Shown here: positions 17,229 through 24,869 of the stretch, piece by piece | Numbering within the stretch: position 1 is the stretch's first letter | Layout: each line of letters begins with the position of its first letter | NCBI RefSeq assembly: GCF_001514285.1 | Contig: NZ_KQ949028.1 | Coordinates: 442,877 to 506,876 of the forward strand | Source of the DNA: Streptomyces sp. DSM 15324 | GTDB taxonomy: Bacteria > Actinomycetota > Actinomycetes > Streptomycetales > Streptomycetaceae | DNA length: 64,000 nucleotides | Direction of reading: 5' to 3' | Notes under the pieces: model-generated | The model's database searches: none | What the model was told of the DNA's origin: nothing | What the model saw: the letters and a program-made list of their open reading frames with translations, nothing else | Position numbers and translations under genes: made by a program

Positions 17229-17879
17229 TCAGTAGCGGGCCACGACCTCCGTGAGATAGCCGCGCAGCATCACCTTCGCCTCCTCCAACAGGGTCGCGTC
17301 ACCGTCCGGGACCCGGCGAAACGCCTCCTGGGCGAGCGCGTCGGCCGCGAGGACGGCGGCGTGGCAGGCACGGGCGAGCGGCTCGTCGTCACGTACGACG
17401 TCCAGCGCGAGCAGCACCCGGCGGATCCCGTCGGCCATCCGCCGCTTGTGCTCACGGTCCGCCGCCCGGGTCCGCTCCGTCAGCCCGCTGCCGAACCACA
17501 GCGCCCGGAAACCGTGCTCCGTCCGGTAGATCCCGGCGTACGAGTCGATCAGCACCCCGACCGGATCCTCCCACCGCTCCACGGCCGCGGCCCGGACCAG
17601 GTCGTCCATGACGCCCTCCAGCCGGGAGAACCACCCCGCCGCGAGGGCGTCGATGATCGCGCCGCGATCGGGCAGGTACTGGTACAGCGAGCCCACGGAG
17701 ACCTTCGCCTCCGCCGCCACCCGGGTCGTCGTCAGCGCCTCCACGCCCTCCTCGACCAGGATGCGCTCGGCGGCCCGCAGCAGCAGCGCCAGACGGGCCC
17801 TGCTGCGGGCCTGACGGGGGGTGCGGCGCAGAGGAGTGTCCAAGAACCGGCTCCGAACGTGAACGTGACTTTGTTTCAC
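17229..17879 (-). CDS. TetR-family transcriptional repressor
   Basis: 216-aa regulator. The N-terminal helix-turn-helix (about residues 35-80; ALTTTRVAAEAKVSVGSLYQ followed by YLPDRGAI) is classic TetR, and the remainder is an all-helical ligand domain. Divergently transcribed from the aldolase-kinase pair with only 21 bp between starts and a dyad covering its start region, so autorepression and control of the sugar genes are likely. The start is uncertain: GTG at 17879 lies inside the dyad, while an in-frame TTG at 17843 has a CGGAG site and would remove 12 residues. Ligand unknown, perhaps a sugar phosphate. Confidence 0.88.
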   Translation of the reverse strand: MKQSHVHVRSRFLDTPLRRTPRQARSRARLALLLRAAERILVEEGVEALTTTRVAAEAKVSVGSLYQYLPDRGAIIDALAAGWFSRLEGVMDDLVRAAAVERWEDPVGVLIDSYAGIYRTEHGFRALWFGSGLTERTRAADREHKRRMADGIRRVLLALDVVRDDEPLARACHAAVLAADALAQEAFRRVPDGDATLLEEAKVMLRGYLTEVVARY

Positions 17880-17885
17880 GTTTAC
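17859..17885. promoter_or_regulatory. Putative TetR operator
   Basis: GTGAACGTGA (17859-17868) and TCACGTTTAC (17876-17885) form a 10-bp inverted repeat with one mismatch and a 7-bp spacer. It sits between the divergent TetR and aldolase starts, the expected position for an operator controlling both directions. Confidence 0.65.
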
Positions 17886-17900
17886 GCTACCTTCGCGCCC

Positions 17901-18596
17901 ATGACCGCCTCAAGCTCGACGCCGAGCCACGAGCGGGCCGCCGTCGCGGACGCCTGCCGGCGCCTGGGGGCCGAGGGCCTCCTCATCGGCACGGCCGGGA
18001 ACGTGAGCGTCCGCGTCGACGACCGGGTCGCCATCACCGCGACCGGAGCGGTCCTCGCCACGCTGACCCCGGACCAGGTGACCGTGGTCGACCTCGACGG
18101 CAAGCACATCGAGGGGACCTACGAGCCGACCTCGGAACTCGAACTGCACCTCGGCGTCTACCGCCGCCACGGCAGTGGGGCGGTCGTCCACACCCATGCG
18201 CCGCAGGCCACCGCCGTGTCCTGTGTCCTCGACGAACTCCCCTGCATCCATTACCAGTTGCTCGCCCTCGGCGGTACGGTCCGGGTCGCGCCCTACGCCA
18301 CCTTCGGCACCCCGGAGCTCGCCGAGTCGGTGCTCACCGCCCTGGAGGGCCGCAGCGCCGCCCTGATGGCCAACCACGGCGCGCTCACCCACGCCGTCAC
18401 CCTCGACCAGGCCGTCGAACACGCCCTGCTCCTCGAATGGGCCTGCGGCGTCTACCAGCGCGCGGCCTCCATGGGCACCCCCCGCTTCCTGGACGAACAG
18501 CAGCAACTCGCGGTGATCGAGGCGGCCGTCGCCCGCAACTACGGAACCACCCGTCCCGTGCCACCCGCGCACGAGGAGAACAGGGGGAGCAGATGA
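17901..18596 (+). CDS. Class II aldolase/adducin-family protein (L-fuculose-phosphate aldolase-like)
   Basis: 231-aa zinc-dependent aldolase of the FucA/AraD family. Visible motifs: GTAGNVSVR (phosphate-binding loop), the catalytic Glu in TSELELH, zinc ligands in HTHAP, and a third histidine in MANHGAL. It would cleave a ketose 1-phosphate to DHAP and an aldehyde. The downstream PfkB kinase overlaps by four bases, and a TetR repressor is divergent. No isomerase is present, so the sugar substrate cannot be assigned; fuculose, rhamnulose or 5-deoxy-sugar phosphates are all possible. Confidence 0.87.
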   Translation: MTASSSTPSHERAAVADACRRLGAEGLLIGTAGNVSVRVDDRVAITATGAVLATLTPDQVTVVDLDGKHIEGTYEPTSELELHLGVYRRHGSGAVVHTHAPQATAVSCVLDELPCIHYQLLALGGTVRVAPYATFGTPELAESVLTALEGRSAALMANHGALTHAVTLDQAVEHALLLEWACGVYQRAASMGTPRFLDEQQQLAVIEAAVARNYGTTRPVPPAHEENRGSR

Positions 18597-19522
18597 AGGT
18601 CTTCACGATGGGCGTGCACGTCCTGGACGTCCTGGTCCGGCCGGTCGAGGAGATACCCGAGGGGCAGGGCGCGACCCTGGTCGAGGACATCCGGATGACC
18701 GCCGCGGGCACGGCCGGCGGCACCGCCCTCACCCTCGCCAAGCTCGGCGCCGAGGTACGCAGCGCCGGCGCGATCGGCAGCGACCCGACCGGTGACCTGC
18801 TGGTGCAGCTGCTGAACCGGGCCGGCATCGACACCGGGTTCCTCGTCCGCCGCACCGACACCGCGACCTCCGCCAGCGTCCTGCCCATCCGCCCCAACGG
18901 CGACCGGCCCTCGCTGCACCTGCTCGGCGCGAACATCACCTACGGCCTGGACGACGTGCCCTGGGACGCCCTCGCCGAGGCCACCCATCTGCACCTCGGC
19001 GGGCCCGAGTTGATCGGAGTGGACACCGCGACGCGGATCCTGTCGTACGCGAAGGAACACGGGGTCGTCACCTCCGTCGACCTGCTCGCGCCGGGAGTGC
19101 TCGGCAGCTTCGAGCAGATCGAGGCCGCGCTGCCCTACGTCGACCACTTCCTGCCCAACGAGGACCAGGTCCTCGGCTTCACCGGCGAGGACGATCTGCT
19201 GACCGGTGCGCGCAAGCTGCTCGCCGCCGGGGCGGGCGTCGTCGCCGTGACGCGCGGCGGCGACGGGGCGCTGGTGGTGAGCGCGGACGGGGCGGAGCCG
19301 GTGCCGGCGTTCGTCGTCGACGTGGTCGACACCACCGGGTGCGGGGACGCGTTCTCCGCGGGGTACCTGCGGGGGATCGGTCTGGGGCGTACGCCGGGTG
19401 ACGCGGCGGTGCTGGGGAGCGCGGCTGCCGCGCTGGTCGCGCAGGGTCTCGGCAGCGATCACGGTGACTTCGACCTGGCCGGTGCCGATGCGTTCGCCTC
19501 GTCTGCCAAGTCGCATGCGTGA
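18593..19522 (+). CDS. PfkB-family carbohydrate kinase
   Basis: 309-aa ribokinase-fold sugar kinase. The N-terminal substrate region contains TAGGTALTLAKLGAEV, and the ATP/anion-hole signature DTTGCGDAFSAGYLRG holds the catalytic Asp. The ATG at 18593 overlaps the aldolase stop (ATGA) and follows GGGGGAG, so the two are coupled. It is expected to phosphorylate a sugar or sugar acid feeding the adjacent aldolase. An upstream in-frame extension lies inside the aldolase gene and is rejected. Confidence 0.9.
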   Translation: MKVFTMGVHVLDVLVRPVEEIPEGQGATLVEDIRMTAAGTAGGTALTLAKLGAEVRSAGAIGSDPTGDLLVQLLNRAGIDTGFLVRRTDTATSASVLPIRPNGDRPSLHLLGANITYGLDDVPWDALAEATHLHLGGPELIGVDTATRILSYAKEHGVVTSVDLLAPGVLGSFEQIEAALPYVDHFLPNEDQVLGFTGEDDLLTGARKLLAAGAGVVAVTRGGDGALVVSADGAEPVPAFVVDVVDTTGCGDAFSAGYLRGIGLGRTPGDAAVLGSAAAALVAQGLGSDHGDFDLAGADAFASSAKSHA

Positions 19523-19579
19523 GGGCGTGAGGGCGGTGTGACGTCCCCGCCCCGGGCTCGGCGCTTCCCCGGACCTGCT

Positions 19580-19604
19580 CACCTCGGGTCCCGACTCCGA
19601 GGTG
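19580..19604. terminator. Hairpin terminator between kinase and NmrA-like genes
   Basis: CACCTCGG (19580-19587) pairs with CCGAGGTG (19597-19604) across a 9-nt loop, between the convergent ends at 19522 and 19622. No U run. Confidence 0.5.
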
Positions 19605-19621
19605 CGGGAACCGTCCAGTGC

Positions 19622-20467
19622 CTACCGGAAGGCGGCGATGTGGCGCTGGGCCCAGTCGGCGAAGGTGCGGGGCGCGCGGCCGAGGAGCCGCTCGACGTCG
19701 GGGCTGATGCGCTGCTCGGCGGGCGTGGGCTCACCCAGGATGGTCAGCGTGCTCTCGACCACGGGCTCGGGCATGAACCGCAGCATGTGCGCGCGGGCCT
19801 CGTCGCGGGACTGTTCGATGAACCGGACGGGTTCGCCGAGTACACCGGCAATCGTCTCGGCCCGCCGACGGGGCGTGCTGAGAGCGGGCCCGGTCAACTC
19901 GTAGGTCCGTCCGGCGTGGCCGTCCTCCCGCAGAGCCGTGGCGGCGACCTCGGCGATGTCGTCCGGGTCGATCGTCGGCAGGCCGATGTCGGCGAACGGC
20001 GCGGCGGCGGTCCTCCGGGTGCGGACCGACTCGGCCCAGGCGTACGCGTTGGAGTCGAAGCCTCCGGGCCGCAGGATCGTCCAGTCCAAGCCTGACTGCT
20101 CGACGGCGACCTCGATGGAGCGTCCCAGGTCCCCGTGAGCGGCCGAATGCGGTCGGGTCGCGACTCCTTGGGAGGACAGCAGGACGACCCGCCCGACGCC
20201 GCCGGCCTTGGCGACGTCGAGGATGTCCTGTGGCCTCAGCAGGTGCGCGCTCGGGCCGCCGCTTTGCAGGAACAGCGCGTCGGCTCCGTCGAAAACGGGC
20301 CGAAGGCTCTCAGGCTCGACCAGATCCGCCCGCGTGTACCGGACGCCCTCCGGTACGTCCGCGTCCGAGATACCGCGGGATGTCGCGGTCACCTGCGCAC
20401 CGGCTGCCGCGAGGGCCTGCACGAGCGATCGGCCGACGTTACCGGTCGCACCCGTCACTACGAACAT
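19622..20467 (-). CDS. NmrA/SDR-type NAD(P)-binding oxidoreductase
   Basis: 281-aa atypical short-chain dehydrogenase of the NmrA-like/quinone-reductase group. The N-terminus MFVVTGATGNVGRSLVQAL is the dinucleotide-binding Rossmann motif; VVLLSSQGV and LDWTILRPGGF are characteristic later segments. The ATG at 20467 is preferred (GGGAG six bases upstream); a TTG two codons upstream is possible. It is divergent from an HxlR regulator, a common redox- or electrophile-responsive arrangement, suggesting a role in quinone or electrophile stress. The canonical SDR YxxxK pair is not obvious, so it could sense NAD(P)H instead of catalysing. Confidence 0.85.
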   Translation of the reverse strand: MFVVTGATGNVGRSLVQALAAAGAQVTATSRGISDADVPEGVRYTRADLVEPESLRPVFDGADALFLQSGGPSAHLLRPQDILDVAKAGGVGRVVLLSSQGVATRPHSAAHGDLGRSIEVAVEQSGLDWTILRPGGFDSNAYAWAESVRTRRTAAAPFADIGLPTIDPDDIAEVAATALREDGHAGRTYELTGPALSTPRRRAETIAGVLGEPVRFIEQSRDEARAHMLRFMPEPVVESTLTILGEPTPAEQRISPDVERLLGRAPRTFADWAQRHIAAFR

Positions 20468-20575
20468 GAACAACTCCCGTGTCGATCAAGCATGGTTGTC
20501 GCCGCCCGAGCGGGCGACGCCGCCGCGGAGAGCTGCTCTCCGGGCGGCACGGGGACGCTAACACCGTCGATATAG

Positions 20576-20585
20576 TAGGTACCTA
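20576..20585. promoter_or_regulatory. Palindromic operator in the NmrA-like/HxlR divergent promoter
   Basis: TAGGTACCTA is a perfect 10-bp palindrome embedded in an unusually AT-rich stretch (TATAGTAGGTACCTATAGG). A TATAGT hexamer (20571-20576) could be a -10 box for the HxlR gene. HxlR proteins bind short dyads of this kind. Confidence 0.6.
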
Positions 20586-20615
20586 TAGGAAAGTGACTAT
20601 CCCGAAGGGGTATCC

Positions 20616-21008
20616 ATGGCCGGCGACACTGACTGGGTCACAGCCGCATCGACCGCTCCGGAACTCGCCTGTCCCACCAGTGCGGTCGTGGACATCGTGT
20701 TCAGCCGGTGGACCACGCCGATCCTGTGGACCCTCCACGTGCATGGCCGGCAGCGGTTCGTCGAGCTGGAACGGCGGATCGGCACGATCACCCCGAAGGT
20801 GCTGACCCAGCGGCTGCGTCAGCTGGAACGCGACGGCATGGTCGTGCGTACGTACCACCCGGAGGTCCCCCCTCGGGTCGAGTACGAGATCAGCGACCTG
20901 GGCCGCAGCCTGGCCCCGCTCTTCGCGCACCTCGCCGCATGGGCTGCCGACAACCTGGACAAGGTCGAGCAGGCCCGGCACGACTACGACACCGTCCCAC
21001 CCCGGTAG
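20616..21008 (+). CDS. HxlR-family winged-helix regulator
   Basis: 130-aa MarR-superfamily regulator of the HxlR/YodB type. The segment CPTSAVVDIVFSRWTTPILW carries the N-terminal conserved cysteine (C27 if numbered from the ATG at 20616), which in YodB/HypR homologues senses electrophiles or disulfide stress. The wing region is TPKVLTQRLRQLERDGMVVR. A GAAGGGG site precedes the ATG. It is divergent from the NmrA-like oxidoreductase and likely controls it and itself through the intervening palindrome. Confidence 0.9.
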   Translation: MAGDTDWVTAASTAPELACPTSAVVDIVFSRWTTPILWTLHVHGRQRFVELERRIGTITPKVLTQRLRQLERDGMVVRTYHPEVPPRVEYEISDLGRSLAPLFAHLAAWAADNLDKVEQARHDYDTVPPR

Positions 21009-21012
21009 TGCG

Positions 21013-21933
21013 TCAGCGGACGGTGACTGGCCCAGAGTCCCGGGCGGACAGTTCTTCCGCCAGTTCCATACAGCGCAGGCGGGCTGGAGAGAAGTCGTAG
21101 GGCATCTTGCCGGTGGCTTCGAACATGCTCATCCGGTCGGCCTCCCGCCTGCCGGAGCCGAGGTCGGCCCCGCCCTCGCCGTCATCGGCGGTGGCAGGGT
21201 GCAACGTGTCCCAGGCGTCGAAGAGGGCATCGTCGTCCTCGGCCAGGCCGGACTCCTCGATGACGGCCCGCAGGGCACTTTCGAAGGCGTGCCGCTCGAC
21301 GGCCACCTGAGCCACCCGTGGATCATCGACGGCGACACTGTCATCGAGTGCCTCCTCGGCGTCATCGATGCGGTCGGAATCCTCCCGCAGAGTGGGATGC
21401 GTGGCCAGGACGATGAAGCGGGTGGCCTGGACGGCCGCGCCGAGCGGGCCGAGGATCCGCTCGGTGACCAGCAGACTGTCCAGGTCCGCCTGACGCAGGG
21501 AGCCCTCGGGCAGGCTCTTGAGGCGTTCGGTGACGAAGTCGGAGAGCAGGCCCATCCGGCTGCCCTCGGTGCGCATCCGCTGCACGGCGGTCCGTTGCCG
21601 CCGCAATCGCGCCTCCTGCTCGGCGAGGGTTTCCTCCCATCGCTCCAGGATGCCCGCGATGCCTTCTCCGCTGTCCGCACCGGCGGAAGCCGTGCCGGTG
21701 GTGAAGGCGTCACGGATGTCGTCCAGGGCGATCCCGGCGTCGGCCATCCTGCGAATCCACAGCAAGCGGATCATGTCCTCGTACCCGTAGCGGCGGCGGT
21801 CGTCGCCGCCCCGCTCGGGCTCGGGGAGCAGGCCGATCTCGTGGTAATGGCGAATCGCCCGTGGCGTGCTGCCGACGAAGGCCGCCGCGTCACCGATCTT
21901 GACCTGACGGGGTGGCATGAAAGACGAACGCAT
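21013..21933 (-). CDS. MerR-family regulator with long C-terminal domain
   Basis: 306-aa regulator. The N-terminal MerR winged helix is clear (KIGDAAAFVGSTPRAIRHYH, then EIGLLPEPERGGDDRRRYGY), followed by a dimerization coiled coil with Glu/Arg-rich helices and a roughly 180-aa helical C-terminal domain typical of larger MerR-like proteins; no metal-binding cysteines are seen. The ATG at 21933 follows GGAAGGG; the internal ATG at 21918 is an alternative. It converges with the HxlR gene, leaving only 4 bp. Its target is unknown; the next genes begin about 250 bp upstream on the opposite strand. Confidence 0.87.
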   Translation of the reverse strand: MRSSFMPPRQVKIGDAAAFVGSTPRAIRHYHEIGLLPEPERGGDDRRRYGYEDMIRLLWIRRMADAGIALDDIRDAFTTGTASAGADSGEGIAGILERWEETLAEQEARLRRQRTAVQRMRTEGSRMGLLSDFVTERLKSLPEGSLRQADLDSLLVTERILGPLGAAVQATRFIVLATHPTLREDSDRIDDAEEALDDSVAVDDPRVAQVAVERHAFESALRAVIEESGLAEDDDALFDAWDTLHPATADDGEGGADLGSGRREADRMSMFEATGKMPYDFSPARLRCMELAEELSARDSGPVTVR

Positions 21934-22141
21934 GAGCAGGGACCCTTCCTCAAGGCATCGGGACGTAAGTCCACCGGACCACATGCCGCTACGGAAGGTG
22001 CAACCCGATAGAGGTGGGACCGGCGACGTACGACTCCTCGGCGGCACGCGCAGCCCGTCGTGCCGGGCCCGGGGGCCCGGACCGATCCGTCTCACCTGCC
22101 GTACTCACCTGGTGGACGCCCCCTTGACGTCCGCCGGGGGT

Positions 22142-22158
22142 GGATCGACACTCGATCC
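22142..22158. promoter_or_regulatory. Inverted repeat upstream of the Cys leader peptide
   Basis: GGATCGA-CAC-TCGATCC is a perfect 7-bp inverted repeat with a 3-bp spacer, 29 bp upstream of the leader peptide ATG, overlapping where a promoter for the leader and glutathione-transferase-like gene is expected. Confidence 0.5.
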
Positions 22159-22186
22159 GGGAATCCTAGTGAACAGGTAGGGAAAC

Positions 22187-22309
22187 ATGGGGCGCCAGTA
22201 TCCGGCCGTCGGCCGCACCAGCCGCACGACCTGGTCGTCGCCCCTCCTCACCTCCCGCCGTCACATCGACCTGCAGCGCGTCTGCAGCGCCATCAGCCTG
22301 CCGGGCTGA
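22187..22309 (+). CDS. Putative cysteine-responsive leader peptide (HIDLQRVCSA type)
   Basis: 40-aa ORF with AGGTAGGG before the ATG. It ends RRHIDLQRVCSAISLPG, the signature of the actinobacterial putative leader peptides that precede sulfur-metabolism genes and contain cysteine near the C-terminus. One Cys codon is present. A stable hairpin follows at 22338-22359 before the next gene, consistent with attenuation dependent on charged tRNA-Cys. Family recognition is from memory; function is inferred. Confidence 0.7.
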   Translation: MGRQYPAVGRTSRTTWSSPLLTSRRHIDLQRVCSAISLPG

Positions 22310-22337
22310 GCCGGGCCCCTCCCGCGCCGGACCGAGC

Positions 22338-22359
22338 GGCGGTGTCCGCCGACACCGCC
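22338..22359 (+). terminator. Attenuator-like hairpin between leader peptide and GST-like gene
   Basis: GGCGGTGTC (22338-22346) pairs perfectly with GACACCGCC (22351-22359) with a CGCC loop, 29 nt after the leader stop and 93 nt before the next start. Confidence 0.55.
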
Positions 22360-22452
22360 CCGTCCCGCGTGTGAGGACGAGGGCCGTCTCCCTTTTCGCC
22401 GTCGCATCCGCCGCGCGCACGTCCGCCCGTGCGCCCGCCCCCGGGGAGAGTC

Positions 22453-23349
22453 ATGTCCGTCACACCGCTGGCCGCCCACCCGTCCGCCCGCCCCGCCCCC
22501 GCCTTCCGGGGCCGCATCGGCCGGGACGCGCGCAGCGGGCACTACGCCGTGCCGCGCCGCTACCGGCTCCATCTGTCCACCGCCGACCCGGACGGACTGC
22601 GCATCGCCGTCACCCACGCCCTCCTCGGCCTCGACCGGGCCTGTCCGGTGACGTTCCTGCCCGCCGTCCCCGACTGTCCCGACGGCGGTCATGCACAGCT
22701 GCGCCCGCTCTACGACGCCAGCGCCCACCGCTACACCGGCCCGGCCCTCGCGCCGGTGCTCAGTGACGACTGGTCGGGCCGGATCGTCTCCACCCACGGC
22801 CCCGACATCGCCCGCGACCTGGCCCGCAGGTTCGCCGGCGGCCGGGCCGTGTTGTACCCGTGCGGCTCGGAGTCGGAGATCGAGGCCGTGGAGCGGATGT
22901 GCGCCCAGGGCATCGAGGAGGCGGCCCAGCGGGCCGGGGACGCGGGTGCCGACCCGGCCGGCCGGGCCGCCGCGCTCGACGCGCTGCTCGCCACGCTCGG
23001 CGTCCTGGAACAAGGGCTCGACGCGCAGCCGTACCTGATCAGCGATCAGATCACCGCGGCCGACGTCGAGTTGTGGGTGGCACTGGTCCAGCTGGACACC
23101 GTGCACCGGCACCACCTCGACGCCGACGCCGTGCGCCGCATCGCCGGACACCCCGCCCTGTGGGCCTACGGCCGCCGGCTGGCCGCCCACCCGGCCTTCG
23201 GCACGCACCTCGACCTGGAGGGCATCGCCCGGCGCCACCACGCCCGTTGCCAGGGCCTGGAAGCCGCCGGAGCCGCTGTCCAGATCCTGGACTGGGCAGC
23301 CCACGTGGCGGAGGGTGACAGCCTTCCTTCGCAGGTCAACCGGCCCTGA
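22453..23349 (+). CDS. Glutathione S-transferase-fold protein, Xi/glutathionyl-hydroquinone-reductase-like
   Basis: 298-aa protein. The N-terminal half resembles a thioredoxin-like domain (ARSGHYAVPRRYRLHLSTAD, then GPALAPVLSDDWSGRIVSTH) and the C-terminal half an all-helical GST domain (YLISDQITAADVELWVALVQ, PALWAYGRRLAAHPAF). In Xi-class enzymes the catalytic cysteine sits in a CPWA motif; here the corresponding region reads RACPVTFLP, so a cysteine-proline is kept but the motif differs. Actinobacteria use mycothiol rather than glutathione, so a mycothiol-dependent reductase or dehalogenase role is possible. ATG at 22453 after GGGGAGAG. The upstream Cys leader peptide suggests regulation by sulfur status. 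Confidence 0.75.
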   Translation: MSVTPLAAHPSARPAPAFRGRIGRDARSGHYAVPRRYRLHLSTADPDGLRIAVTHALLGLDRACPVTFLPAVPDCPDGGHAQLRPLYDASAHRYTGPALAPVLSDDWSGRIVSTHGPDIARDLARRFAGGRAVLYPCGSESEIEAVERMCAQGIEEAAQRAGDAGADPAGRAAALDALLATLGVLEQGLDAQPYLISDQITAADVELWVALVQLDTVHRHHLDADAVRRIAGHPALWAYGRRLAAHPAFGTHLDLEGIARRHHARCQGLEAAGAAVQILDWAAHVAEGDSLPSQVNRP

Positions 23350-23373
23350 GTCGGTCCACCCCTTGGACGGCCG

Positions 23374-23403
23374 TTGACATTTGACTGGTCGACTGCCTTA
23401 CTT
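23374..23403 (+). promoter_or_regulatory. Promoter for the riboswitch/ABC transporter transcript
   Basis: A consensus TTGACA (23374-23379) is followed 18 bp later by TTACTT (23398-23403), placing transcription start just before the riboswitch aptamer at 23415. Confidence 0.55.
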
Positions 23404-23414
23404 GGAAGCAGAAC

Positions 23415-23525
23415 GGTCATGAGCGTCAGCGACAAGCCCTGGCTGGCTGACCGGCAACCCTCGCTCCGCGGTGGGGTGCCCCAGGTGACGACCGGACCGG
23501 ATGACGTTTCGGTAAGCGCGAGGCC
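23415..23525 (+). promoter_or_regulatory. SAM-IV-type riboswitch
   Basis: The segment matches the actinobacterial SAM-IV aptamer as I remember it: P1 strand GGTCATGAGC closes with GTGACGACC; the internal core contains ACAAGCCC, then ACCGGCAACCCTC and CCGCGGTGGGGTGCCCC; a 3' hairpin is followed by GTAAGCGCGAGGCC, the strand expected to form the pseudoknot. It lies downstream of a TTGACA promoter and about 370 bp upstream of an amino acid ABC transporter, implying repression of uptake when S-adenosylmethionine is abundant. A covariance-model search would confirm it. Confidence 0.85.
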
Positions 23526-23553
23526 CTCGGGGCCGGACAGTGATGGTGACGAG

Positions 23554-23712
23554 ATGTACGCAGCTCCCAGGACGGCCGCACGCCGTCCCCAGGGCTGCGT
23601 ACAGCCGTACGCGAACCTGTCGAACCTGTTCGCCGCCAACCGCGCCGTCGATCTGCTCCGCGTGAACAGCGCACTGTGTACCGCACCGGGCCGTGCCCGC
23701 TGTCGGGGCTGA
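23554..23712 (+). CDS. Possible second leader peptide between riboswitch and ABC transporter
   Basis: 52-aa ORF ending in AVDLLRVNSALCTAPGRARC followed by RG. The core RAVDLLRVNSALC resembles the RRHIDLQRVCSA signature of the leader peptides at 22187 and 27712, and the ORF holds three cysteines. It has a weak GGTGACGAG ribosome site and lies 29 bp after the aptamer. A non-coding spacer is the alternative. Confidence 0.42.
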   Translation: MYAAPRTAARRPQGCVQPYANLSNLFAANRAVDLLRVNSALCTAPGRARCRG

Positions 23713-23891
23713 GCTTCCCCCTTCTCGCTCCTCGTCCCGACCCCGCGTTCCTGACGGACACCGCCGAAGCGGTGTGCCGCCCACCGCCCCACCCCGGTTC
23801 CCCCGTACGCACCCGTGCGCCGCGCGCTGATCCCCGCCGGCTCGTCACTCCTGCGTCGGTCCGGGGTGCCCGACTCCTGCCGGAGCCCACC

Positions 23892-24869
23892 ATGAGTGAA
23901 CCCCCAGGCGCCGTGACCCTTGCCGAGGCGCCGGTCGCCGACACCCCGTCAGACAAGCTCACCGCACAGCGAGTCCAGCCCCTGCGCCGCCCGGGACGCT
24001 GGATCGCCACCGCCGTGGTGCTGGTCCTGGTGGCCCAGTTCGTGCACGGCCTCGTGTCCAACCCGTTCTACCAGTGGGACCGCTTCGGCTACTGGTTCCT
24101 GCGCCCCGTGATCCTCGACGGGCTGATCGTCACCCTCGAAGTCACGTTCTACAGCGCGGTGCTGGGCCTGCTCGGCGGCATCCTGCTCGCCCTCGCCAGG
24201 CTCTCGAAGTCCCCCGTGCTGCGGGCCGTCAGCTGGACCTACGTCTGGGCGCTGCGCTCCATCCCGCTGATCGTCGTCCTGCTGTTCCTGTACAACTTCA
24301 GCGCCCTATACCAGACGCTCAGTCTCGGCGTCCCCTTCGGCCCCGCGTTCTTCACCTTCGACGAGTCCCGGCTCGCCACCGACATGGTGATCGCGGTCGT
24401 CGGCCTCAGCCTCAACGAGGCCGCCTACGCCGCCGAAGTGGTCCGCGGCGGCATCCTCTCCGTCGACCAGGGCCAGCAGGAGGCGGCCGCCGCCCTCGGC
24501 CTGCCGAAGGTCTACCAGTTCCGCCGGATCGTCTTCCCGCAGGCGCTGCGCTCGATCGTGCCGAACTACGTCAACCAGCTCATCGGCCTGGTCAAGTCCA
24601 CCTCGCTGGTGTTCTACGTCTCGCTGCTCGACCTGTTCGGCACCGCGCAGACCATGGGCGCCACCTACCCCGGCGACATCGTGTCGCTGCTGCTGGTCGT
24701 CACCGTCTGGTACCTGATCCTGACCAGCCTCGTCTCCGTCGTCCAGTTCTACGTCGAGCGGTACTACGCCCGGGGCGCCACCCGCTCCCTGCCGCCGACG
24801 CCGTTGCAGCAGCTGCGGACCGGTCTTACCGACCTCCGCGCCCGCATCCGCCGGGAGGCCGCCGTATGA
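23892..24869 (+). CDS. Polar amino acid ABC transporter permease
   Basis: 325-aa inner-membrane permease of the His/Glu/Gln/Arg/opine (PAAT) family. After a 40-residue cytoplasmic N-terminus come hydrophobic segments (ATAVVLVLVAQFVHGLV; ILDGLIVTLEVTFYSAVLGL; and others), and the EAA cytoplasmic loop reads EAAAALGLPKVYQFRRIVFP. One permease gene serves as a homodimer, as usual for the family. ATG at 23892 after CCGGAG; the stop overlaps the ATPase start (ATGA). The SAM-IV riboswitch upstream suggests a sulfur amino acid such as cystine, methionine or an S-alkylcysteine as cargo. Confidence 0.92.
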   Translation: MSEPPGAVTLAEAPVADTPSDKLTAQRVQPLRRPGRWIATAVVLVLVAQFVHGLVSNPFYQWDRFGYWFLRPVILDGLIVTLEVTFYSAVLGLLGGILLALARLSKSPVLRAVSWTYVWALRSIPLIVVLLFLYNFSALYQTLSLGVPFGPAFFTFDESRLATDMVIAVVGLSLNEAAYAAEVVRGGILSVDQGQQEAAAALGLPKVYQFRRIVFPQALRSIVPNYVNQLIGLVKSTSLVFYVSLLDLFGTAQTMGATYPGDIVSLLLVVTVWYLILTSLVSVVQFYVERYYARGATRSLPPTPLQQLRTGLTDLRARIRREAAV

